A model generated the notes under the pieces. It had not been told where the DNA came from, made no database searches, and saw only the letters and a list, made by a program, of their open reading frames with translations. Positions 14,701 to 29,700 of a DNA stretch of 64,000 bases are shown in pieces. The stretch lies in the NCBI GenBank assembly GCA_029851415.1, contig CM056741.1, positions 177,365,021 through 177,429,020 of the forward strand. Direction: 5' to 3'. Both the position numbers and the translations under genes were made by a program. This DNA is from Eretmocerus hayati. Lineage: Eukaryota; Arthropoda; Insecta; Hymenoptera; Aphelinidae. How positions within the stretch are numbered: position 1 is the first letter of the stretch; each line of letters begins with the position of its first letter.

Positions 14701-17700
14701 GGCATTTTTTTAACCCGTCCATTATCTTGCGCCCTTCAGCAAATAAACTCGAATTCCGATAATTTGTGAACGTTATCTTGTGATGCATCGAAAAAATTTG
14801 AGAATTTCTGAAAAATCTTTGTCAGTAAGTGAAAGGGACATTTTAGAACACCGATAGAATCTCGATGTGAATAGATGACATAGAAGAAAATGAAAGGGAA
14901 AATTTTTCAGAATCTCAACTTGATCATTTTTCGCCTCTGCAACTATTCTGATATGAAAGAGCATTTTCGGTACCAGCGGAAATTCTGTAGTGAGCGGGTA
15001 ACGAATGTAGAAGACATTAAATTACATACACGCTGTAATTTCTTTTCAACTATCTCAAATCTCAACGATTATTGGATTGTTTTCGAAATGAGGAAAAACG
15101 CACAGCGAAATCATGCCCCAATCAATTGATTGCGCAATGAGAGCAGTAATTCCATAACCTGTACTTATTTGCAGTAATTATTATCCTTACGATGTTATTA
15201 CTCTTCATTTATTATTCGGTTATTAGATAACGTTATCGGGGGCACTCATTTGATTTACAAACAATGAGATTTGCCAGCAGTGATTCTCAAATCAATTCAT
15301 TCCTTACATGTGCTGCGCAAAAGTTAGAAAAAATGAAGTATTGCGTAAATATTCGTTTGAATAATGTAGATTTTTTTCATTATTTCATACAAAAGAATTT
15401 AGAATTGAAAGTGCATGCGCAACAAATGACAGAGGGAGATAACACGAGAAGGATTATCACACGAAACAGAAGTAAATAAAGTTCCTAATTAATTCACGCG
15501 CAAGCGCAATTGTTGCGTAGTTGCATATATGAACGACCAGCATAATGCATTCAGTGAAAAACTAAGGTATAACTGTATAAAACTCATTCTAGTTTCCGCT
15601 CACATAATAGCAGATACGCGTCACACTGTTTTGGCCACTTTAGCAAATTGGGTCAAAGTGGATCAAAACTTTTTTTCTTGTTTTTTCATCTTTCGCACCA
15701 TTTTACTCAGAGTTCATTGATCACTAATTTATAGGACGAATTTAATATCTACTCTCATAATCATTAATTCATGAAATTTTCTGTCAATTACTCGAGTAAT
15801 TATGATATGTAGTTTTGAAAAGAAAAACTCCAATCAAATAATGACAAACAGAAAATAATACAACAAAAAAGGATTCAAAAACTGAATTTTTTTATTCAAT
15901 CAAGATGATACATCAAATCAATACATCCATTCAAATCAAACAATGTAAGAGTCTCAAAGAGAAGAGAAAGCAAATAAATTTTCTCGCCCTTGTTCAAACA
16001 AAATCCAACCCAAATAGAAAGGGAAAATAATTCCAAGAAGCTGCATGGACATATCATTTAGTGACAGGAGGCGATCGCAAACTATAAACCGAGCTGCAAA
16101 AAAAAGTGAAATCGTCACCACGAAGAAGAATAAAAGTCTCACCTCTCGATAGTTACGACGATGATCAGAACCGCCCAACTTTCCATCACATCGCTATAGC
16201 GTGAAACTATTATTCAGACTAAGTCTCCCACGTTTCGGAGAATAGAAGAAGAAATTGTGCTGAGATTTTTACGGCGTTGAACGATGAAAGCTCTTTGATT
16301 TCGGACCACCCCGACACTGCATATATATCCTAAATTTTACGTTCTCCCGCAAAGGCGTATATCTACTTTTATTGGAAAAAATAGACTGCTCTGTTGGAAA
16401 TATTTTGAAATTGTTGCATAATCGATTTTCCCTGGGTTGATAGTTCAGAGAGAGGTTCGAAAAAAAAATTGTGAATTCGTGAGATTTGCATTCTCTGAAG
16501 TAACATCTCAATAACTTGTGCTTGGAAAAAATATTAGCGTAAAAAATTATTTGATGAAAGTATATAAATTCAACGTATGTATAGCTCTGAATTACAATTT
16601 AATTTCGCGAAAAAAATTGAGGAATTTCTGGTACGGTTCTCGACACTTTTCCTGCTCAGTTCTATCAATAAGAAAATCGAGGCACACGTGTGCGACTTGA
16701 GTTTGCGAATTTTTTCATATCTCCCCATTTGTTGAGTCATGCGAATTGCTGCGTTTCTCACTCAAGAGTATTTTTCACAGAAATTCATAGATATATGATT
16801 CGATAAAAGCCACAATAAAGTGTGAAATTTCTTGGATTCGATGGAAAACCTTATTTACCTTAATGTAAGATTCTGCTGTAAACTTTTTTTTTTCAAACTT
16901 CAAGCATTGCATGACGAGAAAATGGACTGAAATCATCCGAACTCGACTCAGAATGATCTTATGAATCTGAAGTCATGACTTATTCAGAAATGCAAAAAAA
17001 AATTGTCGGGTTATACGATAACACTCTTCAAAAGCGAGCCACCAACCGAAAAAAACGTCGAGTTTCTAGGTACCCCCACCCGCGTCAAGACCCCCAGAAA
17101 TTGTGGTGTTTCCAGCACGAATGATATAAATTGTGTGAGTTTTGCTGCATGATATTCAATGACCAAGCTATTCTGTAACATGATTTGAGATAAAATTTCA
17201 TTGATAGGGTGGCAGAGAAATTACCCCATCTAGCAGAAAGGAATGGTTGTCCTAAGCAACAAATTTATTTACCGGGCAATCTAGTATATCCACCAAAAAA
17301 TGTGTAGTTTTCATTACGACAACGAACCTGTCGATAAAGACGACATCGAAATCAAATTCCATAACATCGAATTTGCTCATTTCAAGAATCTAAATAACAT
17401 CCTAATCTCACAATACCGCGAAGCTCCAAAACAAATTTCTACAATAAAGTTTTTGCATTGTCTATACCAACACTCGATGAAAACACTCCTCGCGTTATTA
17501 AATTCGCTATTCATTGTTGTCCACCACATAGACAAATTATTATTGAATTACCTGAAATGTTTAGAAAGCACTCTCATTCCATAAATGTAATATTTATTTT
17601 ACAGGTGATCACAAACGGCGGTAATACATCGTCAAGAAATTGCGGAACGGGCACAAACGGAGGAGCCAAGGAAGACGAGTGCGTCGGTCCGGCTAACGGT

Positions 17701-20700
17701 GAGTCATACGTTTACAAAACTATAAGTACGTTACGTACATTTATTACGTTGTCATGTGGTAAAAAGACTCTGTAATATAGATGATGTATAAATTGCATTG
17801 AAAATTATGAGTATACACACATATGCGGTACATACCTATGTTATACTCTGAAACTCTTTAATGAATGCATGATGGATCCGAGCGAAAGGATGAATGACAG
17901 AATTGTTGAATGGATATGAATGAGATATGTATATGGGTGAATCTAAACGCAGCTTGCGCAAACCGATTGAGAATTGAACTCTCACTTTTTTATTAAGTGC
18001 GTGATCATGCTATTGAATCCGTTGGTGGCGATTTATTTGAACATTCGTGAATTTTTCAGCTCCTTTTATCAAGCTATTATTATTTTTCATTGCACTTGAT
18101 ACGGATGGACAAGATGACAAAAAAAAATATATATATATATGTATTACTCTTTATGGACCTCACGCGTCACTTATCTCATTTTCCTTTCGCCAAGTGTTTA
18201 CTGCCTCACCACCCACGCTCATGGCTTGCTTTTTTTTCACTCTTGAATTATAATGTGCTCGAAACTAAACACGTCATCATCTTGAGTGATCATCATCGTT
18301 TGCTCATTTTGAATAGAGTAACTGGAGTGAAAGGATCTTATAGGTGTTCATCTCTGCTTCATTCAATTCGAAACAAAATTTTTAATTTGGGCGAAGTTTT
18401 TTATTTTCTATACTCTATAGAATAAATGAAATAATATTCAGAAAAATCGTAGAACAAATTGTGTGAGATATAGGTAACCATTTATAATCATCAAGCCTTT
18501 TTTAATAACTTTTTGTAGTAAAATATTTTCATTGCACTAAATGATAAATAAATTTTCCATACTACAGTCTCATTTGAAGAAAAAGTTAAGGAATCTGAAT
18601 ATTGTCAACTTTCTGAGCTTCAATCCCTTCGAAATTCATGGCATCGTCGATTGATATCAACCCCAAAAACCATGTCTCTATTATCAAAGCTCCCAAATGA
18701 AACTTCTTTCACCCTCGCGGGTATTTACATCGTACGCATACTCATAATAGTATATTAAGCAACTAGGGTGCAAACAGAAATTTGCGCACGAGTGCCCGCA
18801 ACGAGTGTGCAAATTATCGTTTGCGCACAGTTTCATTTTTGCGCCGTGCGCAAATGGATTTGCGCCGTGCGCAAATCCATTTGCGCACGGCGCAAAAATG
18901 AAACTGTGCGCAAACGATAAATTTGCACACGAGTGCGGGGACGAGTGCGCAAATGTTTGCCCCGTGTTGCTTACGATATTTTATGCTATTGCTGTGAGCA
19001 AAATTGCAACTCGCCAAACAATACGCATCTATCGAATTAGATCTCACATGAATGAATATTCAATTATTTTGGGCAATGTGGGCATGGAACTGTGCCTCAA
19101 TGATTTTTGGAGATATCGACGAGTCGAGCTCTGATGAAACAACAATCAAGTCCTGCTTCCCGGCCAGTTTGTGAATCAAGAAAGTAGAGAATCGTGTTTC
19201 GAAATGCTATGGCAGCATTTAGCCCGATCGCAAACGTGGGTCGGGGGGGAGCGCAGGGCGCAGGAGCGGGGTCCAGGGGCGGCAGCCCCGGTGGGGGTGC
19301 AGGGGGCGAAGCCCCCGCCGGGGGGTTCGGGGGGCGGAGCCCCCCGACTGAAAAAAAAATTAGGAAAATAGTTTCAAAAAGCCAGTTTTATGCGATTTTC
19401 CGATGTTTGGGTGCTCGCATTATTGCAGAGAATAGTATTAGTTTGTTCGAATACTTGCTTCCGAGCGAGTATTTCGACCCTCGCCTGAGGTTCGGGCCGA
19501 AAACCAATCGCTCAGAAGCGAGCTACAACCTCATAAACTCGGTGCTAAGTATATTGTTTCCTCTGCGTCACGGACTCATTACTCCCGAGAAAATGCAGAG
19601 GGTTTTACACTGATACCCACATATATTTTACCCACACGACACGTACACTGAACAAGTTCGCGAAATAATCCCGTAGAAAAATTGAAATTGGGTAATGAAA
19701 AAAAAAAAAAAAAAAAAAAAATCCAGGTTCAATGTTCAGTTCAAAGAAATCGTATTTTCCGTGCCTAAATGGAAATTTGCGCACGGAATTTTTTCGCAGC
19801 GTGCGCAAATGGCCGATTTGCACACGGTTTGACGATTTGCGGCGTGCGCAAAAAAAAAATTTGCGCACAGTTTGCACATTTACGCACGCTGCTCGCCATT
19901 TGCACACGGCACACAAGCGTCTAAATGGGCATTTCGGCCCAATTTTGCGCACAGAATAGCATAAAATAAAATGTACTCATTTGATCCTTGTATGACGGGG
20001 AGGACCAAATTGCGAAAAAAAAGAACCATATACTCACCGACGAGGATTGCGTTGAATTATTCACGTACAGATTTTAGTTGGCGATATCGCGCACCAGCTT
20101 ATGTGTTCCATGTCTTTTGTGCCACGTATGTATGTAACATTGGCCCCCTTATGATGGAACATGTGCGCGGATAATGCAGTCATACGAGTACATAGTGCTT
20201 TTTATGCATTTTGTTCTGGGTTTTGGTGTCACTATCCGTGAAAGGGGTTGTGTGTACTGCCCATGAAGTGCACTCGGGCTTTGATGAATTTACGAGTGTT
20301 GCTTTACGAGTGCAGTCTTTTGATTCTGTAAAAAACTTTTCTTTGATTACGCTCCCTCTTTTATTATTGATATCTTGAGTGATTATTTTTCTTGATGATT
20401 CCTCGAATGAGTGTGATTGATTATTAACTTTTTGTTTCATCGAGGCCTCCAGAGATCTTACTTTATTTTACAAAAAAGTTTTGTAGACATCATTTTTATC
20501 AATGGATTTATATTCAAAATTCAATTCAGAATAATTTTTGATGAAAGGCTTTCTAAATTTTCTCATGGCATTCATTTTTTTTTTTTTTTAAGGAATTTTC
20601 GTACATTTTTGAGATTATAATAGAGTTTCCTTCAGTTTATCCAAATCTCGATCCAAATAAGACCGTTCAATCTGAGTAAGCTGATGGTGCTGAGTTACTA

Positions 20701-23700
20701 TGATACTTAAATTTAAATTGTAATAAAAATATAGTTGAATTTTTAACCAGTGTATACAACTAGGGCTAGACTCTTCCCCAACCATTCGGTCAATTTTGTA
20801 TCTCTATGTGAGATTTTTAATTTTTACTGGTTCAAGTTTTTTGTCAAAATTCTTTCACCCAGCACCAAACATGTAAAATACATATAACCTTATTACCATC
20901 GAGCTATTAGTGATAAATAAATACATCTTTTGAGAAAAAAAATAAATACATCTTTGCAAACTTTTTTGTAGGACACCAAAAACCGAGTTACTCTCTTTAT
21001 CGAACTCCGGATCAATGAATCGGGTCAACGAAACTAACTTAATCTATAATTACAGTCTCAAATTCGGAATTTACCAGTTTCAACTCGATCTTTCATTCAA
21101 TTATGTCTAACTACCTTGTGATATAATCTATCGCAGACAAGTTTCATAAATAACGCAGAAGAAGAATCGATGATCATTCGAAGTCTTGAAAGAATTTTTT
21201 GGTCTTGATTTTGAAAACAAAAGACTATGATTCCCGGACAATTTCCCTATTTTAATTTTCCCAGAATCACGAATTCCTAAGACAAGTTGTCCTCATTCCT
21301 AAATTCCTAATCAAATTTTTCTAAGACCAAAACTCCTAAAGAAATGTTTTTATAAGAAAAACTCAATTTGATGTTCCCAAATGACAATATCATATGCGAT
21401 GGCCCGCAAATTTTCCAAAATTGGATCTTAAATTCTACACATGACCTAGCACTAGTACGACAGATCTCAGCCACGTTGTGAATGATGAAGCCATTTTTCT
21501 TTTGGTCCTTTCAGGGCATTTATGCCTGTCAAAGTGGAGCAAGAGTTATATAGCGCAAGCACCACGAGCGTTTGATTTTTTAAAGACTATCTTCCCCATT
21601 GTCGTAGGCTTTTTGCAACCGTTTACTGTCGGTTATTCTGAAATTACCTAGCTTAATTGCATAGGAAGCTCGCCGATGTTTCCGGATTCGCGGGACGAAC
21701 TTTCACGACTTTTTGGTTGATCCTCTTTTCAAGATTTTCTCATTCTGGAATTTGACTTGGCAAAACTGCTGGATATAAGAAATACTGGTTGACTGTATTT
21801 TGAAGAAAGTTGACCGGAACAAATACTCACGATTATTAATGAGCAAAAAATTTTGAGTGGTGGCCATAGGCATAAAGTAACGATGCAGCCAAAGCCGGGA
21901 CAGTCATGTCTTTAATATGTATGATAAGATTTGGGATCCTAAATATTCTAAGATAATTTTCTCTCGGCAAAATCATTTTAGAAAATCAGGTATTACGAAT
22001 AACGAGTTAGGAAAATTGACTCAGGAAAAAGAAATGAGGAAAATTGATGGTAGGAAATCTGATTATGCGGAACATTCGATCAAGAATAACAGTTTAGGAA
22101 AAATGACCGGTACCAAGAAACTATCACTAGGGTGTAGTTTTCTAGTATTCGCTACGGGAAATTTTCAAGACCTACAAATCGAATAACTGATAGACAGCAT
22201 AAACAAATCCCAAAGCAATGAATCGTTTAGCATCAACAGCTCGTACAAAAAAGTATCATTTTTTTCTTCAACTTTTACCTGCAATGGAACCACTACAAAT
22301 GAATAGGACCACAATTTCACCTCAAACATCACATCGCAGAACAAAACATACCTCGAAACAGACTCGATGGTTCTCAAATTGGCCATAAAAATTCTCAAAC
22401 GTCTAGTTAAAAGTGCCTCCGCTCTCGTTGTTTTATTTCTAAATATCTCTCGACAAAGCCATTTTCATTTCCTCTTTTTTTAGCCTCACCATACCCACTT
22501 CAGTTTACGAATAATGGCGCATCAAAAAAGGCTCTGTCGTAAAACATTTTTGCATGAACTGCAAGCTCGCTTTGCTATGCATTTCTGGATACAAGCATAT
22601 ACCACTTCAACCGTGACACTGGTGCCATAAACTTGTCAATCATCGTATAAAAAAAATATGGATGCAATATTGGGTTCGTTTGTACTTATGGATATCACGC
22701 TTGCAAGTGAAAGTCAATGCCGAGAAAAGAAACTAAGGCGTGGAATAAAGGATCCATCTGACAATCAATATCGAGTTGCTTGTTATTATTGTAACCATAT
22801 TTCAACTCGGCTGATCGTAGTTCTAAAAAAGGGAAAGTGAGTCCTGTACTCTGGCAATCATTGTAAATACTCCTATCGTTCCAAATAAACTTTTGCGAGT
22901 GATATTTGATTCTTTACAGCGATGGTGGAAAATCTCTTTAGTTTTAATGTTGTTGGGTGTATGTGCATTAGCGTGAGTCTATTTTTCGTTGTTCTGGTTT
23001 GGTTAGTACTCATATGACGAGGTCCATGACGAAAAAAGCTCCTCCGGTATGAGGGTCGGAGGTTGTTTTTATATATGGTGCCACGCGGGTACAAATTTCA
23101 ACTTTAGAAAGCCTGCACTGAAAAATTCGCCCGACCCACCCTCTGTATCTCTACTAAAGTCTTGACTTTTTATGTTGCCCCTGGTTGCATTGATAATATG
23201 TTTGAATGCACCATCTTGACGTAAGCTTTCACAAGAAGAAGTGTGATGAAAATATTAGATTTGAGCTATCAAGCGTCTCCTGTGTGGTGGTACCAATTTT
23301 CTTTAAAAGATGACTAAAAACCACGCGGGAGATGCTTGATGGTCCAAATCTGATATTTTCATCACACTCCTGGTGAATTTTTACGTCAAAGTGGTGCATT
23401 TAAATATATGATCAATGCAAGCACCATAAAAATTGAAGGTGATAGTAGGCACATATAGAGGGTGGGATGGGAGAATTTTTCAGTATAGATTTTCCAAAGT
23501 TAAGATTCGTGTTCACGTGGCACTATTAGAGCATCTTAAAACCGTCCCGGAAGAGTTTTCCGGCCATATACTCACCAAATCATGAAGACACAAGCGTGGA
23601 ACTAATAAGAAAATCGAAACTTGGGAAATGAGTGTCGCCCTAATGGTACATTATCCATTAGGGTGACACTAATTTGTATACATGTACACACGTATTACGT

Positions 23701-26700
23701 GACTCGGTTGCAGCATCCGGGGAAATTCACGTAATTCAAAGATTATGACAATTCATGAAAATGTCTTCGTTCGTATACTCCCATCACTCGATTTTAATTT
23801 TTTATGACGCTTGCAAGCTGAGTAGAGAAGACTAAGTAAAAAGTTCTAGGGTTAGGTTGTCCAAGGAATAACCAAATTCTTCAACTCCAGCTAATCCATG
23901 GAAAAACTAGAGATTTTTGATACTACGTGCTTTTACAATATCAAGATTTTCCCGAAGTCCTCCTGGAGCATTTTTCAGTTGTATCAAGAGCGCTGCTCAG
24001 TAAAAAAAAGGCTTCTCTGAGACTATGTTGTTACTTAACATCTTACTCAGAAGATGGTGTCTAAATTTTGGAGAACCTGTGGGGGTAAAATTTTTCAGGA
24101 TAAATTCCTCATTTTCGAGAAAAATCGCCAGCTATGGGTTACAAGCAAGCCTTCAAAAGAGGACTCTAAACTCTTGTTGAGGGCGAGAAACTTTCGTAGG
24201 AAAAATGCATGCATGACGGAAATATGACCCTGAGGAACTCCGCTTTTCCAGGTCCTCCAAAATTTGGATAGTCTGACATATTGAATACTTCAAAAATGAG
24301 CGTCACAACAAAACCGCACATTGCACTGTAGAAATTATGGGATTTCTTGCAAAATGAGTAAAATTGTCTCGTACCAGGGAATAAACTTCATGATACGATC
24401 GATAGACTTCCGCTTTAATAAAATTCAACGAGTGCTCAATCAAACGGTAACATCAAATTTTTCTATAAAAAATCAATACATCTAGGTAGTAAATTTTTAT
24501 ATGATTCTTTCTCACGTATCTTCTCCTATATACATCTTATAAACCCATATAACCCACGTTTCTCTACATTTTATCACACAGATCACTAACCACGTAATAG
24601 ATATCTTATCGAATCTCTTCATATAACCGAATTTCCCCATCTCTCTCGAGCCTCTATACCTATCCTTATCATTTTCAATTTCCGGGACTGCCCCCGGTCA
24701 CATTATCGATTTTCCGGCTTTTCCAACCTCTATTCTATAACCATACTCTCTATCCAATAACCATACTCTCATCTACCGAAAATCAATTTACCAACTCTCA
24801 TTATATAACTCAATCCAACTTTACCACATAAACTAATACCACTACCAAAATGAACCTACCACAAGTATACTCAGACACCAAATTTCGTGATGTATATCAC
24901 GCTCAATTGATTTAATACTAATAACAATTAATGAAGCATCGCGTTAAGAGAAAAAAAAGTCCACTTTTAACTCGTTAAATCAAATCGACCGTATCCTCCT
25001 GGATCTATTTTTTTTTTTTTTTTTTCTATAACACAGCGTGACTTATCGTCCAGATATTCGTGCAATCGCATATAATTAATTGATGAGGATGAACTAAGAA
25101 GCCTTCCGCAAACGTGGAAGAAGCTCCGCGTGCACACAACGACGATATCGATGCTCGATTAACAGGTCGTTGCTCTCTTGTGTATAGACTTATGTTATAT
25201 CGTCGAGACTGTATATTACGACGAAACTGGATTTTACGTAGAATTTCTGCACTGAATGGTATAAGTTTTATAGATATAGACTATATACATAAAGTCATTG
25301 CAGACTGATGTGGTTTTCGCGGTAAGCGATTCGAGAACTATCGAATGGATTATCTCAAATCTCAAGATAAGTCCGAATCGATCGAATGAGCATGTACGAG
25401 GAGCTATGGTGACTTTTTTATGGATTGAGGGAAGACAGTTGTCTCTTTGATATTGATTTCTTGAATGCTACAGTTGCTGTATCATGGTGGTTTGTGGCTA
25501 TAGCTTTCTTGCTTTTTGTACAACCGTGGCGATGGGACTATCGTTTGAAGAATTCAAAAGTTATCTATCTAACTCCTAGATAGCCATCCGATTCTGAGGG
25601 AAAGAAATTTTATTGTATTTATTTCTAGTGCCGCAATAACGGTAAAGAGATAATTCGTTTGACCTATTGACGTTCGAATGATGATAGAAATTTCTCAATC
25701 CAAGTTGGGAAAAAGTATAACTTTCCCTCCTTATTTGCAGCACTACTTTGCCTTTATTGAACTCTTGACTTCATTTTCTTTAGTTAATCCTGATGCGATG
25801 AAGGGTTATTTAATAGATGGTTTGTTGTTCATTCACGCGTGCTGATATGAGTGTTAGCAAATTTTTCTGAAATTATTCAAAAGTTGCTGAATACGGAAAC
25901 GATCCCATCAATATATTCAGGCCTATGGGTTTTCAACTTAATTTTCATCACAGTTTCGACCCCTGAGACTAACTTCGAGTTTTTCCTAATGTAGAAACTG
26001 TTTTTACTGAAACTCGAGCCGATTCAGTGAAATCAATTTTCTAACTCAAAAAAATGGTCTCGAACAAAAATTCAAATAAAGTAAAAAAATGTGTCAACTG
26101 CCCAGATTCTAAAGATGTACAAGTAAATCCTGTTCTTCTTTTAAAATTTCGCAGGAATTGCGTTATACTCAGCCACTTGTGTTACATCTGAATTCGTTGG
26201 GAATTTATAATTCAAGAAACTTTGACTAAAAATGTCTTCTCAAGAGGTAAAATTCCCAGATTTATCCAGCCCTTACGAGTTCTCCAAAGATAAAAAGTTC
26301 AGAATTCTCATCTCACATCATAAATTTTGATAAAGTTTTTAATGATAACGAGACACAGGTGGTTTCAGAACCTAAATGTGTAAGAATAATTTGTTACAAA
26401 AATTGACGATGAAAGAGCGAAATTCTCAGGACCCAGCTAGTCAAAATTTGACCGAACGATATGACCAAAATTTTTCAGTTCTCTTCGACTTCCTCATCCT
26501 CCATATCTTGTGCTTTAGAAGCATTGTTGTACTTCTTTCGTGAATCTAGGTCTTCAACCGTGTGTACAGCAACTGAACACCCAGGTCGTCTCCTAAATTC
26601 ACAAGAGTATCCATTCAAGTCTCAAAGGGAATTCGCTTTCAAGCAAGTGTAAAAAAAGTCACACTGCAACAGGGATGCAGGGGAAATAATCTCCAACTTG

Positions 26701-29700
26701 AAGCAAAATTGCATGAAAAGAAAGTGCTCACGACAGCATCAGCACAACTACAGCGTGTTCTCAAAACGAAAGAATGCAAAATCGACACAATGAACCGTAC
26801 TATCCAACTACCTACACCTATACCTGTCTCCGTATATGGGTGATTCTTCCGAAAGTAGGATTTATTGGGGCCAAAATCGTCACGGGGAGTGATTTGGGTC
26901 AAAAAATTATCTCAGCCGCAGACGACTTCCGGTGTCTCATAGCTTTTGATTTCCAATCTTTTGGGCACAAAAAAGAAGCATCTAGAGATACGTAACTCAC
27001 AACTGAAGCCAGATGAAGACGAGGGCACAGGATTGACAGGAACAGAATCGACATTTCATCTCGAAAATATTCCCACAGCTCCTCAATTAGTCGTAGACTC
27101 CTATCCGCATAAGTAGATTTTATCCGGTGCAACCAAACACTGTGAGAAAATGTGTCTTACAAAGCGATATAACCGCGGATATACCGCAATAGCAAAGAGC
27201 CCAACATGAGGACGGAATTGACTGAAAATATTGTTTGCCATTCTAAAAACACGTTTATATGGTGCGCTTGGTTGCTGATTAGAATTTTCGGCTAATGTCG
27301 CTCATTGATTAGGTGTTTTGGGTTGTTAGAAACGGTTAGAAAGGGTGAGTGGACAATTGGGGACTTTGCCGAGCTAATTATATGGTGCTGTGCGAGCAGT
27401 TTTGGTGCAAACCCGTCTTCAAAATGTCAAATGCCCGTGCTTGAGCTAAGGGTTTAATTTGAATTCGCAAAGAGGTGGATTATGTCAGTTGGTTTTACAC
27501 CATTTGAAGTGCACAGTTATCACATAGGGGATTTTGACTCTGCACATGCATCGTGATGAATTCAAAAGTCGAAGTTGGGCTGCCTACAGGGGACGAAAAG
27601 GACATTTTGACCCTTTATGAAGCCCTACAAAATACGTGGGTGGTAGAATCGTCTCAAAAACTATATCAAAATAGTTGCACAACAATATCATACACCCTAA
27701 AGAACTACTATAATGCACATTTCAAATCGTGAAAACTTGAAAGAAAGAATTTGGATCAAGAAAAATTCCACTTTTGGTGGAATCACCCACATATCTCAAG
27801 AAAATGTATATGTAAATAAAATGAAAAAAAAAGAAGAAAATGTATATCAGAGAGCCAGATGAAAGAGTTTGCGAATCTGCACATGCATATCATACATTGT
27901 CAAAGTCACTAACACAAACATGAAAATGTTTCTATATATCCTTACACTACAGGTGTATAATAGTTTCCACGCTCGAAAAAAAGTGCCGGAAAGAACAATA
28001 AGGCCCGCCTCCGCGTATATCCGAAGGGCAGCAGACTGTACGTACAGTATGTAGATCGCGATTGAAATACAGAAGAGCTTGCACAGGTGACGACGCGGGC
28101 GTATTACGGTGCAAAGGAGAGAAATGCGGGGGCGTACATAATACGGTCGTTAACCCTGTATACATGTATCTATGTAATGACTAGACTGGTTGTATGTATA
28201 TCTTAGGGGATAGGTTATCCATAGATGTGGATTGTCAGACCAGGCAATTTTCCACGGATTTTCGTGCGATGAACGATTCGTCGTCGATGGGCTTCAGGCG
28301 TCTGATATGGGAAGCTCAACCGATGCTTGCGGTGATTCGTTCTGCGCGCCTCTTTGCGACAATTCGATTTGAAATTGTGGTTGGTACACCTTGATCCGAA
28401 TATATACGGATTTTTCTTGTTGGCTCGAAGCGAGAATGATGACGTTGGTGTGAGGTGATTTTGCGGTTAACAACATTTTTTTACACCTGGAGAGATTGAT
28501 TTCGGCGCCGCAGGTGCGAATAAATCGAATCTCGAATCCAATGGATATTTTTGAAAATGCCTGACTGTGATGGCATCAAATCAGGTATAGGTTAATTTGA
28601 TACTCATTCATATATCGTAGGATATAATTTCATCGATTTTCAATTTTCCCCTCGTGAAAGGCGAGGATGGGCTCAACAACGAGTCGATAAGCATGAAAGT
28701 TGATCATATCAGTTACAATTTGCTATCTGTATTCATTATTTGCAACGCGATAAGATAGTACCTCTGTGGCCACTCAATGACTAAAATAAATATATAAAAT
28801 AATATCATCGATGATACTCAATTGCGCACTTGATGCCTGTTCTATCTGACGGCAAAGAAAAAGTCTCCAATCTTAATTGATGCCATCAGGAAAGATTCCG
28901 TGATCGATTATTTATCAGATCTGTGTAATATTTTGATTCAAACCCAAATTCTAGATTAGGATTGTATGCATAAGCGAAAAGTCGTGGTTCCAAATGACCG
29001 ATGAAACTTTTTCGTAGCTTAGGATTTCATCATCCAAATCATTCTCTGATCCCAATCTCATCATCGATCAGATTTTTGCTTTTTTCGCATCGACTTGAAA
29101 TTTTTTGAAAGCTGGATAGATATCTAACTAGGAAAAGTGAACCCTCTCTCCACTACCAACAGATGAAATCCCCGAAATATAAATTGTCCTATGTGTATAG
29201 ATAAGTCATAAAAATTCTGAAATGATCTTCGCAATTTTCTGAATAATTAGGAAACATAATATCAGTCAAAGTAACATTGAAAAAGTATTTCAACCTGCAT
29301 GAAAAAAATTAGAATAAAAACGAACAATGAGGCCGAATTGATTCGTCTGTATTTTTTCTCAGATCAGGTCAAATTTTGATGTTCTCGAAAATTTTCCTGA
29401 AAGATAAGACATCATCAAACGAAATACTCTCCCTCCCTCAACGTACTTTCTACAATTTCCCGATTTTTGTGTGCCGACAAAATTGTAAACGCAGAACTGA
29501 GCGAGTACGGCATGAACGAAAGATTGTATCATTGTACATACATTTTGCTAACTGAGGCGATTTGTTTCCAACGTGCGTGGAAAAATCGCTATAGATATGG
29601 ATTTCAACCCCTTTCTAGACAGGCTTGAACGTAGTGAAGGCAAATTTAAAGACTTGTGTATGGATTATTCTGGGAGTTTTCAGATTCCCAGGTTTTTCCA

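Larger units (their letters stand above)
6039..17604. other. large intron of the FAM107-like gene, part 1
   Basis: No coding exon recognised. Besides the three long inverted-repeat elements annotated here, 8620-8760 and 14025-14140 share a diverged block (GGTATTACATACTTGAAAAGCC-like, then CTTTGAAAG and a TGCAGTTCGA-like end), so they are two copies of one repeat. An 11-bp hairpin (GATCATTACG/CGTAATGATC) lies near 13885-13920. Confidence 0.45.

Noticed and set aside
17300..17584. 94-codon frame directly before the 17605 exon
   Set aside because: Ends in a stop before the acceptor and sits in the intron; very AT-rich, no domain.
18805..19134. 109-codon frame with repeated FAPCAN-type units
   Set aside because: Translation of the palindromic TTTGCGCAC repeat, not a protein gene.
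19194..19613. 139-codon Gly-rich frame over the GC island
   Set aside because: Glycine runs are simply translated G/C hairpins; no coding evidence.
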